64,000 nt of DNA from JAOPZW01 sp963803375 (GTDB lineage Bacteria; Actinomycetota; Thermoleophilia; Solirubrobacterales; Solirubrobacteraceae), in NCBI GenBank assembly GCA_963803375.1, contig CAWDMB010000012.1, positions 124,001 through 188,000 of the forward strand. The letters run 5' to 3'. The notes under the pieces were generated by a model. The model saw only the letters and a program-made list of their open reading frames with translations. It had not been told where the DNA came from and ran no database searches. This document shows positions 1-7,758 of the stretch, piece after piece. Every line of letters begins with the position of its first letter. Position 1 is the first letter of the stretch. Made by a program: the position numbers and the translations under genes.

Positions 1-336
1 ACGGCCTTCGGCGCCGTCCTGGCCTCGCTCGTCGCGGACCTCGTGACGCCGCTGATCGCGGCGATCGGCGGCCAGCCCGACTTCGGCGAGCTCGACTTCA
101 CGATCAACGGCAGCCGCTTCGCGTACGGCGACTTCCTCAACGCGCTGCTCTCGTTCGTCATCGTCGCCGCCGTCGTCTTCTTCCTCATCCTCAAGCCGGT
201 CAACACGCTCATGGAGCGGATGCGCACGGAGCCCGACGTCGAGTCCGAGACCCGCCCGTGCCCGGAGTGCCTGAGCCAGATCCCCGTGCCGGCGACGCGC
301 TGCGCGTTCTGCACGACCGAGCTCGTGCCCGCCTGA
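1..336 (+). CDS. mscL: Large-conductance mechanosensitive channel MscL, 5' end cut by window edge
   Basis: The frame is open from base 1 and matches MscL: the end of TM1 (TAFGAVLASLVADLVTPLIAA), the periplasmic part with FTINGSRFAYGDF, and TM2 (LLSFVIVAAVVFFLILKPVN). About 25 N-terminal residues lie upstream of the window. MscL forms a membrane pore that opens under turgor stress and releases solutes. The cytoplasmic tail is unusual: after EPDVESE it carries two Cys pairs, CPEC and CAFC about 14 residues apart, which look like a small zinc ribbon. Family membership is certain from the sequence. Zinc binding by the tail is inferred. The stop is TGA at 334-336. Confidence 0.93.
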   Translation, partial: TAFGAVLASLVADLVTPLIAAIGGQPDFGELDFTINGSRFAYGDFLNALLSFVIVAAVVFFLILKPVNTLMERMRTEPDVESETRPCPECLSQIPVPATRCAFCTTELVPA

Positions 337-342
337 CGCGCA

Positions 343-416
343 CGCGCCCTGCAGGATTCGAACCTGCGACCTCATCCTCCGGAGGGATGCGCTCTATCCA
401 GCTGAGCTAAGGGCGC
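343..416 (-). tRNA. tRNA-Arg (anticodon CCG)
   Basis: The minus strand folds as a full cloverleaf. The acceptor arms GCGCCCT (410-416) and AGGGCGC (344-350) pair perfectly, the D arm is GCTC/GAGC, and the T arm contains GGTTCGAATCC-type sequence. The anticodon stem CATCC/GGATG encloses the loop CTCCGGA, giving anticodon CCG, which reads the CGG arginine codon. The discriminator is G and CCA is not encoded. It sits between mscL and the glycosyltransferase genes. Confidence 0.95.
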
Positions 417-445
417 CCGCTTGAGGATCGTATCGGGCGCGCCGC

Positions 446-2494
446 TCAGAGCCGCGCCCGCGCGCGCCGCGAGCGGCGCAGCGCCGCGAGCTGGCGGCGC
501 TCGCGCCCGGCAGGGCGCCGCAGCGCGCGCTTGAGCGCCGCGCGGCTCGCGAACGTCGCGAGCTGCAGCGCGTCGTCGCCGCGCGCCGCGCGCGCCCCGC
601 GCCGCTCGGCGACGACCGCGCGGCGCTGGCGCGCGCGGAGCTCGAAGGGCTCGCCCCCGAAGGCGCGGCGGGAGGCGTGGGCCTCGTGGTGGACGACGCG
701 CGCGTGCGGCCACCACCACGTCTGCACCCCCAAGTCGCGCGCGCGCAGGCCGAGCTCGAGGTCCTCGCCGTAGAGGAAGATCCGCTCGTCGAAGGGGCCG
801 AGGCGCGCGAGCGTCGCGGTGGCGGCGCCCACGCAGCAGCCGACGGCCCACGCCACGGGCCGCGGCGCGTCAGCTCGCCACGGCTGCACCCGCCGGCGCA
901 GCGCCGCGGGCAGCGCGGCGGGCGGCACGAGCGCCGTCAGCGCCGCCGCCGGCGAGACCGGCTCGCCGTGCACCGAGTCCTGCCGGGTGCCGTCCGCCCG
1001 CAGCACGAGCGGGGCGAGCAGCCGTTCGGGCGCGCCGGGCCGCAGGGCCTCCTCCGCGAGCGCCGCGAGCGACCCGTCGACGAGCTCGACGTCGGGGTTG
1101 AGCACGGCGCACGCGGGCGTGCGCACGGCGGCCACGCCGGCGTTCGCCGCCCGTCCGAAGCCGACGTTGGCGAGCTCGACGACGGTCGCGTCCCCCGCCC
1201 AGGCGCGGGCGGCGGCGACGCCGCCGTCGCGCGACCCCGAGTCCACGACGACGACGCGCGCGGCGGGCAGGTGGCGCGCGACGCCGGCGAGCAGCCGCGC
1301 CAGATCGGGCTCGGAGTCGTGCGTCACGGTCACGAGCGTCAGCCCCTTCCCCGCGTCCGCCGGCGGGCGGGCGCGCGGCAGCACCGGCCGGACCGCGTCG
1401 CGCCAGCGCCTGCGCCCCGCCGGCAGGTCGAACTCGGCCCGAGCGCGCGCACGACCCTCGGCCCCGAGCCGCCGCGCCCGCGCGCCGTCGCCGAGCACCG
1501 CGACGAGTGCCCGGGCCGCGTCGGCCGCGTCGCCGGGCGCGTACGTCACGCCCCCGCCGCCCGCGAGGATCTCGACCGCGCCGCCGGCGCCGGGCGCGAC
1601 GACGGGCCGCGCGCCGGCCATCGCCTCGATCACCACGAGCCCGAACGGCTCGGCGTCGGCGCAGTGCAGCAGGCAGCCGGCCCGCGCCAGCGCGGCGCGC
1701 GGGTCCGCGAGCGCGCCGGCGAACGTCACCCGGCCCGCCAGGTCCGGGCGGGCGGCGCGCCGGCGCAGCGCGGCGAGCAGCTCCTCGGTCCTCGCGCCGA
1801 CCGCGTGGCCGGCGACCACGAGCCGCAGCGCCGGCAGCTCGCGCGCGGCGAGCGCGACGGCTTCGAGCGCGAGGTCGGGCCGCTTCCACGGCACGAGCGC
1901 GCCGAGCAGCAGCGCGCTCGGGGGATCGACGTCGGGCTCGCTCGCGCTGAAGCGCTCGACGTCGACGCCGGGGGCCGCGACGACGACGCGGTCGCCCAAC
2001 CGGCCGCCCGGATCGAGGCTCGCCGCGACGACGCCGGACGGCGCGACGACGACGTCCGCCCGCGCGGCGGCGCGGCGGACGACCGCGCCGACGGCGCCGC
2101 CCGGGGTCAGGTCGGCGTGCTCGAACACGAGCGGCGGCCCAGCCCGGCGCCGGCCGAGCGCGGCGGCCGCCGCGAGCTGGCTGCGCATGGTCCAGGCGAC
2201 GACCGCGCGCGGGCGCAGCGCGGCGATGGCGGCCGCGATCTCGCGCGCGTGGGCGCCGAGCCGCGCGGCGGCCGCCGTGCGGGCGCGCGGCCCGCCGCGG
2301 AGCTCGAGCGCCCGCGACGGGCGCGCGAGCACCGGGAGGCGGGCGACGCGCGCGCGCTCGGCCAGGGGGCCCTCGGGGCAGAGCAGCGCGACCGGCTCCT
2401 CGAGGCCGCTCGCGACGTCGAGGAGGACGCGCTCCGCGCCGCCGGCGGCGCCCGCGTAGCTCACGAAGAGGACCGGCCCGGGCGCGTCGGGCAC
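446..2494 (-). CDS. Two-domain glycosyltransferase (GT4 + GT2 fusion)
   Basis: The 682-residue product has two complete glycosyltransferase domains. Residues about 8-370 are a GT-B, GT4-type domain with the N-terminal GGAER loop and the E-x7-E signature EPFGLVVIE near 282-290. Residues about 384-640 are a GT-A, GT2-type domain with VTVTHDSEPDL, VVVDSGSRDGG, NPDVELVDG (DxD-like) and the late acidic motif YGEDLELGLRARD. Both are expected to move sugars from activated donors in cell-surface polysaccharide or glycan assembly. The GTG start at 2494 lies 4 bases after the stop of the upstream glycosyltransferase, so the two are probably translated together. Donor and acceptor cannot be told from the sequence. 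Confidence 0.85.
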   Translation of the reverse strand: MPDAPGPVLFVSYAGAAGGAERVLLDVASGLEEPVALLCPEGPLAERARVARLPVLARPSRALELRGGPRARTAAAARLGAHAREIAAAIAALRPRAVVAWTMRSQLAAAAALGRRRAGPPLVFEHADLTPGGAVGAVVRRAAARADVVVAPSGVVAASLDPGGRLGDRVVVAAPGVDVERFSASEPDVDPPSALLLGALVPWKRPDLALEAVALAARELPALRLVVAGHAVGARTEELLAALRRRAARPDLAGRVTFAGALADPRAALARAGCLLHCADAEPFGLVVIEAMAGARPVVAPGAGGAVEILAGGGGVTYAPGDAADAARALVAVLGDGARARRLGAEGRARARAEFDLPAGRRRWRDAVRPVLPRARPPADAGKGLTLVTVTHDSEPDLARLLAGVARHLPAARVVVVDSGSRDGGVAAARAWAGDATVVELANVGFGRAANAGVAAVRTPACAVLNPDVELVDGSLAALAEEALRPGAPERLLAPLVLRADGTRQDSVHGEPVSPAAALTALVPPAALPAALRRRVQPWRADAPRPVAWAVGCCVGAATATLARLGPFDERIFLYGEDLELGLRARDLGVQTWWWPHARVVHHEAHASRRAFGGEPFELRARQRRAVVAERRGARAARGDDALQLATFASRAALKRALRRPAGRERRQLAALRRSRRARARL

Positions 2495-2498
2495 GCCG

Positions 2499-3479
2499 TC
2501 AGAACCCCGCCGCGGGATGGCCGCCCGCTCGCGGCCCGCGGAACGGTCGCGCGGGCACGACCTCCTCGATCGCCACGACGGCGCGGCGCCGCAGGGCCCG
2601 GCGCTCGCCGACGAACGCCGGCAGCGCCGGGAGCGCGGCGCGGGCACCGGCGAGGAAGGCGCGCAGCCGGCCCTCCCGGGCGCACCGGATGCCGCGCGCG
2701 AGCTGGCGGTAGAGGACCGGCCCGAGCCACCACCGCGCCGGGTAGGCGCGCGCGCAGAGCAGCAGCGTGTTGCGCTCGACGGCGGTGACGAGGCGATCGT
2801 CGCCGCCCCACGATCCGCCGTTGAAGTGCCGCGCCACGGCGCGCGGCTCGTAGCGGCAGCGCCAGCCGCCCAGGCGCAGGCGCAGCGCGAGGTCGACGTC
2901 CTCGAGGTAGGCGCCGAAGCGCTCCTCGAAGCCGCCCGCGGCGGCGAACGGCGCGCGCCGGAAGAGCGCGGCCCCCGCGCAGGCGCCGAAGACCTCGCCC
3001 GGCTCGTCCCAGCGGCCGTCGTCGGGCCGGCCGCGCCCGCGCTGCTCGCAGACGCCGTCGCGACGCAGCACGTCCCCGCAGTCGTCGAGGACGCGCGGGT
3101 CGTCCAGCGAGACCATCTTCGTCGCAACCGCCGCCGCCGCCGGGTCGGCGGCGAGCGCGGCCGCGGCGTGCTCGAGCCAGGCGGCGTCGAGCTCGACGTC
3201 GTTGTTGACGAGCGCGACCGCGTCGCAGTCGCGCCCGGCCGCGGCAACGCCCCGGTTGGCCGCCCGCGCGAAGCCGCCGTTGCGCTCGAGCGCGAGGCTA
3301 CGCACCTGCGGCCACGCCGCGCGCAGCCACGCGCAGGTGCCGTCGGCCGAGCCGTCGTCGACGACGACGATCTCGGCGAAGGGTCGAGCCTGGCCCACGA
3401 GCGTCGGCAGGCAGCGCGCGAGCCAGCTGCGCCCGTCGTAGCTCGGCACGACCGCCGCGACGCGCAGCGGCTGCGACAT
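2499..3479 (-). CDS. GT2 family glycosyltransferase (rhamnosyltransferase-like)
   Basis: The product is 326 residues. The GT-A nucleotide-sugar fold is shown by VVPSYDGRSWLARCL near the N-terminus, VVDDGSADGT at 39-48, the conserved NRGVAAAG, the metal-binding region NNDVELD near 97, and the acidic catalytic-base region YLEDVDLALRLRLGG near 200. The layout resembles the wbbL-type GT2 group. The ATG at 3479 begins exactly where homology starts, with no strong Shine-Dalgarno sequence. It is the first gene of a two-gene unit with the fused GT4/GT2 gene downstream. The likely role is surface polysaccharide synthesis; the sugar is unknown. Confidence 0.85.
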   Translation of the reverse strand: MSQPLRVAAVVPSYDGRSWLARCLPTLVGQARPFAEIVVVDDGSADGTCAWLRAAWPQVRSLALERNGGFARAANRGVAAAGRDCDAVALVNNDVELDAAWLEHAAAALAADPAAAAVATKMVSLDDPRVLDDCGDVLRRDGVCEQRGRGRPDDGRWDEPGEVFGACAGAALFRRAPFAAAGGFEERFGAYLEDVDLALRLRLGGWRCRYEPRAVARHFNGGSWGGDDRLVTAVERNTLLLCARAYPARWWLGPVLYRQLARGIRCAREGRLRAFLAGARAALPALPAFVGERRALRRRAVVAIEEVVPARPFRGPRAGGHPAAGF

Positions 3480-3653
3480 GGCGCGCGAGTGTATGCGAGC
3501 GCCGCCGGGAAGAACGACCGCATGCCCGACGAGACGACCACGCGCGACGCGAAGGTCATCCAGCGTCGGCCGCAGGCCGGGCGGCGGGCGCGGGCGCGGG
3601 ACGCGCAGCCGCGGCTGAAACGCTCCGGGCGCTCGCCCGTACAGTGAACGACG

Positions 3654-4307
3654 ATGATGCTCTTCACCAAGCACAAGACCCAGCTCGTCAGCGCCGACGA
3701 GGCGCTCCCCGGCCGGGAGACCCCGATTGCCGTCCCCGCGCGCCACGAGATCCTCGGCACGCCGCTGCAGCCGCCGTTCCCCGCGGGCATCGAGACCGCC
3801 GTCTTCGGCCTCGGCTGCTTCTGGGGCGCCGAGCGCATCTTCTGGACGCTGCCCGGGGTCTACACGACCGCCGTCGGCTACGCCGGCGGCCACACGCCGA
3901 ACCCGACCTACGAGGAGGTCTGCTCCGCGCGAACCGGCCACACCGAGGCCGTGCTCGTCGCCTTCGACCCGTCGCAGATCTCCTACGAGCAGCTCCTGAA
4001 GGCCTTCTGGGAGGGCCACGACCCGACCCAGGGCATGCGTCAGGGCAACGATATCGGCACGCAGTACCGCTCGGCGATCCTCACGACCTCAGACGCCCAG
4101 CGCGCCGCCGCCGAGCGCTCGCGCGACGCCTTTTCCCCCGAGCTGAAGGCCGCGGGGCTCGGCGAGATCACGACCGAGATCGCGCCGCTGCAGGAGTTCT
4201 TCTACGCCGAGGACTACCACCAGCAGTACCTCGCGAAGAATCCCGGCGGCTATTGCGGCCTGGGCGGGACCGGTGTCAGCTGCCCCGTCGGTGTGGCGAC
4301 CGCCTAG
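3654..4307 (+). CDS. msrA: Peptide-methionine (S)-S-oxide reductase MsrA
   Basis: The product is 217 residues, close to the length of E. coli MsrA. It carries the catalytic GCFWG motif (Cys near 55), the conserved GYAGG and GHTEAV segments, and the C-terminal GYCGLGGTGVSCP with two recycling cysteines near 200 and 210. It reduces the S epimer of methionine sulfoxide in proteins, using thioredoxin, and so repairs oxidative damage in the cytoplasm. Two ATG codons in tandem (3654 and 3657) could serve as start. It is a single gene with about 170 bases of empty sequence upstream. Confidence 0.95.
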   Translation: MMLFTKHKTQLVSADEALPGRETPIAVPARHEILGTPLQPPFPAGIETAVFGLGCFWGAERIFWTLPGVYTTAVGYAGGHTPNPTYEEVCSARTGHTEAVLVAFDPSQISYEQLLKAFWEGHDPTQGMRQGNDIGTQYRSAILTTSDAQRAAAERSRDAFSPELKAAGLGEITTEIAPLQEFFYAEDYHQQYLAKNPGGYCGLGGTGVSCPVGVATA

Positions 4308-4505
4308 CTGTCGAGCGCCCGTTCTGCTGGAACGTGCCGCCGCTGCCTTGTGGATGGGGGCGGATCGCTCGGGGCCGAGGCTCACGCCCGGAGCCTGTTT
4401 ACCGGCGGGCGCGATGGCATCAGCCGGGATGGGGAGTTTCGGGAATCGGGGGATCACCCGGATGGGGCGATGCCGGCGGCGGCGAGGGTCGGGATGGTGG
4501 GCACC

Positions 4506-6914
4506 ATGAGCGTCCCGGACCGCAGCAGGCTTCCAATCCGTCAGCACCCGTTCGAGGGCGTGGCGCCCCGGACTCTGGAGGGGGCGCGGCCCGATTGGGA
4601 GGCGATCGGGCACGTCGATGCTCCGGACGGGGCGCCAAACGTGCTGTTGGTCCTGATCGACGACGCGGGCTTCGGCAATCCCGCGACCTTCGGCGGGCCG
4701 ATCAGCACGCCGAACTACACGCGCATCGCCGAAGGCGGGCTGCGCTACAACCGTTTTCACGTCACCGCGCTGTGCTCGCCCACGCGGGCGGCGCTGCTGA
4801 CCGGCCGCAACAACCACGCTGTTGGGTTCGGCTCGGTCGGCGAGTTCTCGACGGGCTTTGCCGGCTACACGGGGTTCCTGCCGGACGACTGCGCGCCGAT
4901 TCCCAGGATCCTCAGGGACAACGGGTACTGCACCGCGGCGTTCGGGAAGTGGCATCTGACGCCGGACGGCCAGCAGGGGCCGGCCGGGCCGTTCAACCGT
5001 TGGCCGGTCGGTTGGGGCTTCGACTACTTCTACGGCTTCTTGGGGGGTGGCTCGGGCCAGTGGGACCCGTGCCTGGCGGAGAACCAGAAGATCGTCGGCA
5101 CCCCGCCTGCTTACTACGACGAGCAGAGCCCGTACTACCTCCCGGACGACATGGCCGACAAGACGATCGAGTGGCTGCACGCGATCCGGGGGCAGGACGC
5201 CAAGAAGCCGTTCTTCGCCTACTTCGCCACCGGTTGCAGCCACGCCCCGCACCACGTGGCCGAGTCCTGGATCGAGAATTACAAGGGCAAGTTCGACCAG
5301 GGCTGGGACAGGCTGCGCGAGCAGACGTTCGCCCGGCAGAAGCAGCTGGGTGTCATCCCGGCGGACGCGCAGCTCACGACGCGCGACGACGCCTTCCCGG
5401 CCTGGGAGGACGTGCCGGACAAGCTCAAGGCGTATTACGCGCGTCAGATGGAGGCCTACGCCGGCTACTCCGAGAACGCCGACTACAACGTCGGCCGGGT
5501 GATCGACGCGATCGACGAGCTTGGCGAGCTCGACAACACGCTGATCGTCTGGATCTGGGGTGACAACGGCGCCAGCATGGAGGGCACGACCACCGGCTCG
5601 TTCAACGAGCTGACGATGCAGAACGGCATCCCGTTGACCGACGAGATGCAGCTCCAGCTCTCCGAGCGCTACGGCGGCGTCGAGGCGTGGGGCGGCGCGA
5701 TGATGGCGCCGCATTACGGGGCGGCATGGGCGTGGGCCGGCAACACGCCGTTCAAGTGGGGCAAGCAGGTGGCGTCGCATCTCGGCGGGACGCGCAACCC
5801 GATGGTCGTGCACTGGCCCGACCGGATCCGCGAGCGCGGCGCCCTGCGGACGCTGTTCACGCACGTGATCGACGTCGGCCCGACGATCCTCGACGTGGCC
5901 GGCATCCCGGCGCCGAGCCAGGTCGACGGGATCGAGCAGCAGCCGCTGCACGGGACGAGCTTCGCGGACTCGCTGACCGACGCCGGCGCACCGGAGCACC
6001 ACACGCAGCAGTACTTCGAGACGATCGGCAACCGCGCGATGTACAAGGACGGCTGGTGGCTGGCGGTCAAGACCGCCCGGATCCCATGGGTCCTCACGCC
6101 CGAGGCGCTCAAGCCGTACGCGCCGGGCGCGTGGGATCCGGATGGCGATCCTGCCGAGCTGTACTACCTGCCGGACGACTTCAGCCAGGCGAGGGACCTG
6201 GCCTCCGAGCACCCCGAGAAGGTCAGGGAGCTCACGGAGCTGTTCTGGCAGGAGGCCGAGCGGTACAAGGTCCTGCCGCTGATGTCCGCGCTGGCGTCGT
6301 TCTTCGGCATGGTGCCGCCGCTAGCGGAGGTGGCCAGGTACGAGTTGCGAGGCGACGTTCAGAACGTGCTGTCGGGCATGATCCCGCGCGTCTACAACCA
6401 CTCGTATGCGATCAGCGCCGACCTGGTGGTCCCGGCGGGCGGCGCGGAGGGCGTGATCGTCGCGGAGGCCGACCATCTGGGCGGGTTCTCGCTGTTCGTC
6501 GACGAGGGGAAGTTGACGCACACGTACTCGATGATGGGCGTCTTCGTCTATCGTCAGCAGGCGACCGAGCCGCTGCCGGAGGGCGAGGTGAGCGTGCGAA
6601 TGGAGTTCGCCGCGGATGCCGCGAAGCCGGCGACCGGCGGTGAGGTGACGCTGTTCATCAACGATCGGCCGGTCGGCGGCGGGCGGATGGACCACACCGT
6701 TCCGATCCGCTTCTCGGGCTACGCCGGGATGGACATCGGCCGGGACAACGGCGGCGTGGTCGACCGGGCCTATGAGAGCCGGAAGCCGTTCGCGTTCACC
6801 GGCACGATCAAGCAGGTCGTGTTCGACGTCAACCCGCACGCCTCCCCCGAGGAAGCGCATCAGCTGCACACCAGCGTCCAGCACGGCCACGCGGCGCACG
6901 CGCTGACGGCGTGA
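4506..6914 (+). CDS. Arylsulfatase (type I, formylglycine-dependent)
   Basis: The product is 802 residues from the ATG at 4506; an ATG at 4494 would add four residues. The N-terminal metal site is LIDDAGFGN (Asp 52-53). The active-site signature is CSPTRAALLTGR, whose Cys (about 90) must be converted to formylglycine. Further sulfatase motifs are GKWHL and GDNGAS, followed by a C-terminal beta-rich region. The enzyme should hydrolyse sulfate esters. I see no signal peptide, so it may be cytoplasmic. The formylglycine-generating enzyme it needs is not in the window. A small DUF1269-like gene follows after 25 bases and is probably co-transcribed. The substrate is unknown. Confidence 0.9.
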   Translation: MSVPDRSRLPIRQHPFEGVAPRTLEGARPDWEAIGHVDAPDGAPNVLLVLIDDAGFGNPATFGGPISTPNYTRIAEGGLRYNRFHVTALCSPTRAALLTGRNNHAVGFGSVGEFSTGFAGYTGFLPDDCAPIPRILRDNGYCTAAFGKWHLTPDGQQGPAGPFNRWPVGWGFDYFYGFLGGGSGQWDPCLAENQKIVGTPPAYYDEQSPYYLPDDMADKTIEWLHAIRGQDAKKPFFAYFATGCSHAPHHVAESWIENYKGKFDQGWDRLREQTFARQKQLGVIPADAQLTTRDDAFPAWEDVPDKLKAYYARQMEAYAGYSENADYNVGRVIDAIDELGELDNTLIVWIWGDNGASMEGTTTGSFNELTMQNGIPLTDEMQLQLSERYGGVEAWGGAMMAPHYGAAWAWAGNTPFKWGKQVASHLGGTRNPMVVHWPDRIRERGALRTLFTHVIDVGPTILDVAGIPAPSQVDGIEQQPLHGTSFADSLTDAGAPEHHTQQYFETIGNRAMYKDGWWLAVKTARIPWVLTPEALKPYAPGAWDPDGDPAELYYLPDDFSQARDLASEHPEKVRELTELFWQEAERYKVLPLMSALASFFGMVPPLAEVARYELRGDVQNVLSGMIPRVYNHSYAISADLVVPAGGAEGVIVAEADHLGGFSLFVDEGKLTHTYSMMGVFVYRQQATEPLPEGEVSVRMEFAADAAKPATGGEVTLFINDRPVGGGRMDHTVPIRFSGYAGMDIGRDNGGVVDRAYESRKPFAFTGTIKQVVFDVNPHASPEEAHQLHTSVQHGHAAHALTA

Positions 6915-6939
6915 GCAACAACCCGGCCAGGAGACTGCG

Positions 6940-7449
6940 ATGAAGCTTCACGACACGATCGACGTGCTGATCGCCGGCTACCTCTCCAAGGACGCCGCCG
7001 AGGAGGACTACAACGCCGTCCTCGACTGCGGCGCCTACCTCCAGGGCGCCGTGGTGGTGAGCAAGGACCTCGAGGGCAATCTGTCGGTCGAGCAGACCGA
7101 CCACATGGTCCGCGAGGGAGCAGAAGGGCTCGGTGCGGTGGGATTCGCCGTCGGGCTGTTCGCTCCGCCGCTGCTGGCCGCCACCGCGGTCGGCGCCGCG
7201 ATCGGCGCCGGTGCCGGCAAGCTGCTGCACCACGAGACCGCGGACAAGCTCGCAGAGCAGGCCGGCAAGACGATCCCGCTGGGCGGCGCCGGCCTCATCG
7301 TCGCCTACTCCAAGCCCGAGGCCGAGAAGATCGAGCCCGCGGTCTCACGCGCCATCGAGAAAGTGATCGGCGAAGCCGAGGGAAGCCACGTGAGCGCGGT
7401 AAAGGGCGCACTAGCCGAAGCGCAGCAGAAGATGACCCAGGGTTCCTGA
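6940..7449 (+). CDS. DUF1269-like membrane-associated protein
   Basis: The product is 169 residues, starting at an ATG with AGGAG 7 bases upstream. The N-terminal half (DVLIAGYLSKDAAEEDY, GAVVVSKDLEGN) looks like a ferredoxin-like alpha/beta domain. A glycine/alanine-rich hydrophobic hairpin follows (GLGAVGFAVGLFAPP then GAAIGAGAGKLL), then LIVAYSKPEAEKIEPAVSRAIEKVIG. This pattern matches DUF1269/COG4803 proteins, whose function is not known. It lies 25 bases downstream of the sulfatase gene, which suggests a shared transcript. Confidence 0.75.
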   Translation: MKLHDTIDVLIAGYLSKDAAEEDYNAVLDCGAYLQGAVVVSKDLEGNLSVEQTDHMVREGAEGLGAVGFAVGLFAPPLLAATAVGAAIGAGAGKLLHHETADKLAEQAGKTIPLGGAGLIVAYSKPEAEKIEPAVSRAIEKVIGEAEGSHVSAVKGALAEAQQKMTQGS

Positions 7450-7758
7450 CCGGGGGCGCTAGGCCGGCCGGGGCTCGTCGCCGCCTTCCGAGTCGCGCGG
7501 GCGATCGGGGCGACGCCGCGCGCCAGCAAAGCCGCGCCGCCGATGCGCACCTCGGCCAGACGCCGAGTGGCGATCGGCGTCTGCTTACACGGCGCCTTGG
7601 CGGAACGACCGCATCCGGGCGAACGGGGCAGCGCGGCGGACCTGATGCCGGCCGACGCGAGACCGTCGGTCGGCACGGGCCGTGCTGGCGCGATTGCGGC
7701 GGCGTGTCGCGCGCGGCTTCTCGAAGGTACACGGGTGGGCGCTCCAGCAGTGTGTGGT
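7450..7758. other. Gap without a recognisable gene
   Basis: These 309 bases separate the convergent DUF1269-like gene and the histidine kinase gene. Open frames here are broken, arginine-rich and without family features. I see no T-tailed hairpin or RNA gene. Confidence 0.5.

Noticed and set aside
343..416. Integrase attachment site at the tRNA-Arg gene
   Set aside because: No repeat of the tRNA 3' end was seen elsewhere in the window and the integrase lies about 21 kb away.
677..2788. Long plus-strand frames opposite the glycosyltransferase genes
   Set aside because: Arg/Gly/Pro-rich shadows of the real minus-strand gene with no domain features.
446..3838. A single minus-strand open frame of more than 1100 codons spanning both glycosyltransferase genes
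   Set aside because: Only its C-terminal 682 codons show glycosyltransferase motifs. The upstream part is antisense or out-of-frame to the separate GT2 gene, and high GC makes long false frames common.
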